Of a stretch of 64,000 bases of DNA, positions 61,069 through 64,000 are shown piece by piece. How positions within the stretch are numbered: the stretch's first letter is position 1; each line of letters begins with the position of its first letter. The translations under genes and the position numbers were made by a program. This DNA comes from Halobacteriales archaeon QS_4_62_28 (GTDB lineage Archaea > Halobacteriota > Halobacteria > Halobacteriales > Haloarculaceae): the NCBI GenBank assembly GCA_003021685.1, contig PXRO01000037.1, positions 221,204 to 285,203 of the forward strand, written 5' to 3'. Below the pieces are notes generated by a model, which was not told the origin of the DNA, did not search any database, and was given only the letters and a program-made list of their open reading frames with translations.

Positions 61069-62034
61069 ATGTCGAAGTGCGACGCGTGTGGCAAGACCGA
61101 GAATATGCCGTACCGGTGTCACCACTGTGGGGGGACCTACTGCTCTGAACACCGGTTGCCGGAGGCTCACAACTGTCCGGGCCTGGAGAACTGGGACGAC
61201 CCGAACGGCGTGTTCGATAGTGGATTCGACGACAGCGTCCAGACGAACCAGTCACAGGGCAGTGGTGGCTTCAGTGATCGGCTCTCGGTCGATACCGGGC
61301 CCGGGAGCCTGTTCGGGTACTTCCGCGGGAACGCCACCTACACGATGCTCGGACTGATGTGGATCACGTTCCTGTTAGAGCATCTCGTTGCCCTCTTCGG
61401 TATTCCGATCGGGGGCGAAACCTGGAGTGCCATCTTCACGATCCAGCCCCAGCATCCAGAATACGTCTGGACGTGGGTCACATCGATTTTCTCGCACGCG
61501 CCGGTCCAGTTCGGCCACATCGTGTTTAACAGCATCATCATCTTCTTTTTCGGACAGATCGTCGAGGACTACATCGGCTCCAGGAAGTTCGTCTACCTGT
61601 TTATCGGGTCCGGCGTCCTGGCCGGACTCGGTCAGATCGGCCTCGCGCACGCGCAGGTCTTGCTCGATATGACGAACACGCTCGGTCCGGGTGCCCTCGG
61701 TGCCAGCGGTGCCGGCCTGGCGATCATGGGCGTTCTGACGGCGCTCAACCCCAACTTGCGCGTCTATCTCATGTTCCTCCTGCCGATCCCGATCTGGGCG
61801 TTCACCGGCTTCTATCTCGTCATCAGTATCGCGGGCGTCCTCTCGACCGGTGGTGGCCTGCTCGGTGGCAACGTCGCCGACATGGCCCACCTCGTGGGAC
61901 TGCTGGTCGGACTCTGGTACGGTCTCAAAGTCAAGGGACAGCGCCGGACGCCCAACCAGATCCAGCTGGGCGGTGGCGGGCGCGGTCCGGGCGGTCCCGG
62001 CGGGCCGGGTGGACCCGGTCGCCGTCGACCCTGA
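61069..62034 (+). CDS. Rhomboid intramembrane serine protease with AN1-type zinc finger
   Basis: A 321-residue protein. An N-terminal AN1 zinc finger (residues 4-36: CDACGKTENMPYRCHHCGGT, then YCSEHRLPEAHNC) is followed by a rhomboid domain of about six helices. The catalytic Ser is in GALGASGAGLAIMG, the His in NVADMAHLVGLLVG, and oxyanion-type FGHIVFNSIIIFFFG supplies His and Asn. After the last helix comes a basic and Gly/Pro-rich tail. It cleaves unknown membrane proteins in the lipid bilayer; the AN1 finger may recruit them in the cytoplasm. Its stop codon overlaps the nfi start by one base (TGATG), so both proteins are made from one mRNA. Confidence 0.93.
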   Translation: MSKCDACGKTENMPYRCHHCGGTYCSEHRLPEAHNCPGLENWDDPNGVFDSGFDDSVQTNQSQGSGGFSDRLSVDTGPGSLFGYFRGNATYTMLGLMWITFLLEHLVALFGIPIGGETWSAIFTIQPQHPEYVWTWVTSIFSHAPVQFGHIVFNSIIIFFFGQIVEDYIGSRKFVYLFIGSGVLAGLGQIGLAHAQVLLDMTNTLGPGALGASGAGLAIMGVLTALNPNLRVYLMFLLPIPIWAFTGFYLVISIAGVLSTGGGLLGGNVADMAHLVGLLVGLWYGLKVKGQRRTPNQIQLGGGGRGPGGPGGPGGPGRRRP

Positions 62035-62876
62035 TGGAGCCAGTCCGTCCCGAGTTCGTTCCGGACCCCGCGCTGTCCCGCGAAGAGATGGACGCAGTTC
62101 AGCGCGACATCGCAGCGGCGGCGACGTTCACCGATGACTTCGACTTCGATGTGGCCGCGATTCACCACGACGATGTCAGACAGCAAACACTCGGCACCGC
62201 CGACGAGGCGGGCGATCAGCAAGTGCTCGACGCTGGCGCTATCGAAGACGGGCGTCCACTCGTTGCCGGCGTCGACCAGGCGTTCGTTGACGACGTGGCC
62301 GTCTCGGCTATCGTCCTGACCCGCGGCGACGAGGTTGTCGAGCGCGTCTACGCCGCCGTCGAGACAGAGATCCCCTACGTTCCCGGTTTGCTCTCCTTTC
62401 GCGAGGGGGGCGCGATTCTGGCGGCGTTCGAACACCTCAACGGGACGCCGGACCTCGCGCTGGTCGACGGGAGCGGACGCATTCACTTCCGCGAGGCCGG
62501 ACTGGCGACCCACGTCGGCGTCGTCCTCGACGTGCCAACCGTCGGTGTCGCGAAGAGTCTGCTCTGTGGGACGCCACGCGAGTCACTGGACCGAAGGCTC
62601 CCGGTCGGCACACGAATCGAGGTCGAAGCCGACGATTCGGTCGAGACGACCGATCCCGGAACGCTGATCGGTCACGCCGTCCAGACCCGCCAGTACGAGT
62701 CTGGGAACCGCTCCATCAACCCCCTCTATGTCAGCCCCGGCCACCGGATCAGTGCCGAAACGGCGGCCGACATCGTGCTGGCCTGTCGGGCCGGCTACAA
62801 ACTCCCGGAACCGACGAGACTGGCCGATAGTTACGCCGACGAGGTCAAAGCCGAGGTTCGCACTCAGTATGACTGA
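62034..62876 (+). CDS. nfi: Endonuclease V
   Basis: A 280-residue repair nuclease that nicks DNA (or RNA) one nucleotide 3' of deaminated adenine (inosine). RNase H-like core: PLVAGVDQAFVDDVAVSAIV (first metal Asp), YVPGLLSFREGGAILAAFEH (catalytic Glu and wedge PYIPG-like loop), LALVDGSGRIHFREAGLATH (second Asp), VPTVGVAKSLLCG (Lys). It then has INPLYVSPGHRISAETAADI, the conserved end. An N-terminal extension of about 60 residues precedes the usual start. Translationally coupled to the rhomboid gene by a one-base overlap. The last base of its TGA is the first base of inverted-repeat copy 3. Confidence 0.95.
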   Translation: MEPVRPEFVPDPALSREEMDAVQRDIAAAATFTDDFDFDVAAIHHDDVRQQTLGTADEAGDQQVLDAGAIEDGRPLVAGVDQAFVDDVAVSAIVLTRGDEVVERVYAAVETEIPYVPGLLSFREGGAILAAFEHLNGTPDLALVDGSGRIHFREAGLATHVGVVLDVPTVGVAKSLLCGTPRESLDRRLPVGTRIEVEADDSVETTDPGTLIGHAVQTRQYESGNRSINPLYVSPGHRISAETAADIVLACRAGYKLPEPTRLADSYADEVKAEVRTQYD

Positions 62877-62955
62877 TACTGCCGGTTGTAACTATTGCAA
62901 GAGATTCGCGACCCCGGGCTCGCGGCATGCTTCACGGACGGACAGCCAGCAGTAT
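62876..62955. repeat. Inverted-repeat element, copy 3 (80 bp)
   Basis: Ends ATACTGCCGGTTGT (62876-62889) and the complement of its near-copy (62942-62955) agree in 12 of 14 positions. The centre CGCGACCCCGGGCTCGCG (about 62908-62925) is an almost perfect palindrome. The core is shared with copy 1. A CAGTATGAC occurs both just before it (62865-62873, inside nfi) and at its right end (62950-62958). As with copy 2, the element starts on the last base of the preceding gene's stop codon. Confidence 0.75.
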
Positions 62956-63022
62956 GACCGCATGGCAGTGTGGCCGGCACAGTGACGGGAACATTAACTA
63001 CCCGGGGGGCGACCCCTCGTGC

Positions 63023-63838
63023 ATGACGAAGACGGTGTTGATAACGGGTGCCGCCTCCAGTATCGGGCAGGCGACGGCACGGACCTTCCTCGACGACGAC
63101 TGGCAGGTCTGGGCGACAGCCAGAAACGACGACCTGGAGGCGTTGGCCGACGAAGGGTGCAAGACGGCCGAACTGGACGTGACCAACGCTCGCGAGTGCG
63201 AGCGGGTCGTCGACAACCTCGTCGCGGCCGAGGGTCGGATCGACTGCCTGGTCAACAACGCTGGCTACGGCCAGTACGGCCCGCTCGAAGATGTCTCGAC
63301 GGTCCAATTACACGAGCAGTTCGACGTGAACGTCTACGGTCCCCATCGACTCGTTCGAGAGGTCCTCCCGCACATGCGTGAGCGCGAGGACGGGACGATC
63401 ATCAACCTCTCTGGTAGCTCCGGCCGGATCGCAGTCCCCGGGTCCGGTGCGTACGCCGGGTCGAAGTTCGCGCTGGAGGCGATGAGCGACGCCCTGCGCT
63501 CTGAGGTCGCATCCTTTGGCGTCGACGTGGTGCTGGTCGAACCCGGCCCCGTCGACAGCGATTTCTTCGAGCGAGGGCGCGAGAGCCCCGAAAGCACCGA
63601 GCAGTCCGGTGCCTACGACTGGCTGTACGAACTGTACGAGGAGACGTCACTGGTCGGTGGCCGTTCTATCGAGGTGACGCCAGAGGAGGTCGCACTGACG
63701 ATCAGGGACGCCACTGTCGCGTCGAACCCGCGGCCCCGCTACCCGGTCGGACAGTTCGCACGCATTACGGCCCTGGCCCGGCACCTTCCGGGCCGGTGGC
63801 AGGACGCTGGGGTCGCGATCCTTCGCAAATTCGTGTGA
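63023..63838 (+). CDS. Short-chain dehydrogenase/reductase
   Basis: A 271-residue classical SDR. VLITGAASSIGQATARTFLD is the cofactor loop (TGxxxSIG; the middle Gly of the usual TGxxxGIG is Ser). The DVTN segment, LVNNAGYGQYGPLEDV (NNAG motif), IINLSGSSGRIAVPGSGAYA and GSKFALEAMSDALRSE carry the catalytic Ser and Y-x3-K. VEPGPVDSDFF is the PG motif. NAD(P)-dependent oxidation or reduction of an unidentified alcohol or ketone is expected. ATG 63023 is supported by ATTAACTA at about 62994-63001. The frame open from 62927 overlaps the inverted-repeat element and is not coding. Confidence 0.92.
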   Translation: MTKTVLITGAASSIGQATARTFLDDDWQVWATARNDDLEALADEGCKTAELDVTNARECERVVDNLVAAEGRIDCLVNNAGYGQYGPLEDVSTVQLHEQFDVNVYGPHRLVREVLPHMREREDGTIINLSGSSGRIAVPGSGAYAGSKFALEAMSDALRSEVASFGVDVVLVEPGPVDSDFFERGRESPESTEQSGAYDWLYELYEETSLVGGRSIEVTPEEVALTIRDATVASNPRPRYPVGQFARITALARHLPGRWQDAGVAILRKFV

Positions 63839-63974
63839 CCGACAGCGTCGACGACCTCGCTGTGACCCCCCGCTATGAATAGATAAGCAACCGCGCCGAA
63901 TACATCGGAGACACCGAAAGCCCTCGTACAGTTGCAGTCCCGCGGCTCGCTGCGCGCGCTTCGCGTGCTTGCCA

Positions 63975-63997
63975 CGAGGGACTCTCCGAGTCCCTCG
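63975..63997. terminator. Perfect 9-bp hairpin at the right edge
   Basis: CGAGGGACT (63975-63983) and AGTCCCTCG (63989-63997) are exact complements with a 5-base loop. An upstream CCCTCGT near 63923-63929 could pair alternatively with ACGAGGG at 63974-63980. No gene is seen between the SDR stop (63838) and the window end. GAATAGATAAG near 63877-63887 is a TATA-like sequence that may serve a gene beginning outside the window. Confidence 0.4.
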
Positions 63998-64000
63998 GCC

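Noticed and set aside
61969-62030. Gly-Gly-Pro repeats at the end of the rhomboid gene as a separate repeat element
   Set aside because: This is a low-complexity coding tail in frame with the protease, not a DNA repeat of independent interest.

Overview
The window is a stretch of chromosome from an extremely halophilic archaeon (class Halobacteria). The coding sequences are GC-rich and the predicted proteins strongly acidic. Many genes have a TATA-like box about 27 bases before the start codon and no room for a Shine-Dalgarno site, as expected for leaderless transcripts. Signature genes include CetZ, archaeal topoisomerase I, FttA/aCPSF1, the FolC-FolP and PurN-PurH fusions, the G1P-type ether-lipid enzymes, HalOD1 and Bat-type HTH proteins. 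The genus cannot be fixed from the sequence alone. Gene density is high and most of the window looks like core genome, with a few scars of rearrangement.

1-10 kb: the trpC-trpB-trpA operon (trpA runs off the left edge) with a possible two-site operator over its promoter; an alkyltransferase homologue without the catalytic cysteine; a degenerate UPF0175/PIN pair; cetZ; aspS; a HAD/phosphotransferase operon; geranylgeranylglyceryl phosphate synthase; and a broken methyltransferase. 10-22 kb: a Rieske protein, topA, a glycosyltransferase, an XPB-like helicase, a spacer with repeats beside a truncated methyltransferase, a BASS-type transporter, folCP and two membrane proteins. 22-28 kb: a signalling island with a 1219-residue HAMP/GAF/PAS/Bat regulator facing a HalOD1 protein, a 51-residue protein and a receiver-PAS protein whose phosphoacceptor is Glu.

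28-44 kb: purH, gltB, proS, two poorly characterised genes, tRNA-Ser(TGA) beside a decayed tRNA-like duplicate, a lactonase, a DUF2064 protein, and then a same-strand run of aroA, a phosphodiesterase, aroC and a uracil-DNA glycosylase. 44-54 kb: fttA, a BrkB-like membrane protein, a secreted beta-helix protein in a segment flanked by a duplicated gene start, an M20 amidohydrolase, and geranylgeranyl reductase divergent from a 2Fe-2S ferredoxin. 54-64 kb: a PAPS-reductase-family protein, purB, a PrsW protease, an epimerase, a 40-residue zinc protein, egsA, a degenerate Nudix protein, an AN1-rhomboid/endonuclease V operon and a short-chain dehydrogenase.

Functional themes are amino-acid synthesis (trp, aro, gltB), purine and folate synthesis (purH, purB, folCP), ether-lipid synthesis (egsA, GGGP synthase and GGR, at three separate loci) and DNA repair. 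The most unusual non-coding signal is a family of three 79-82 bp nested inverted repeats with ATACTG...CAGTAT ends. Two of them begin on the last base of a stop codon. No CRISPR array, rRNA or intact insertion sequence was seen.
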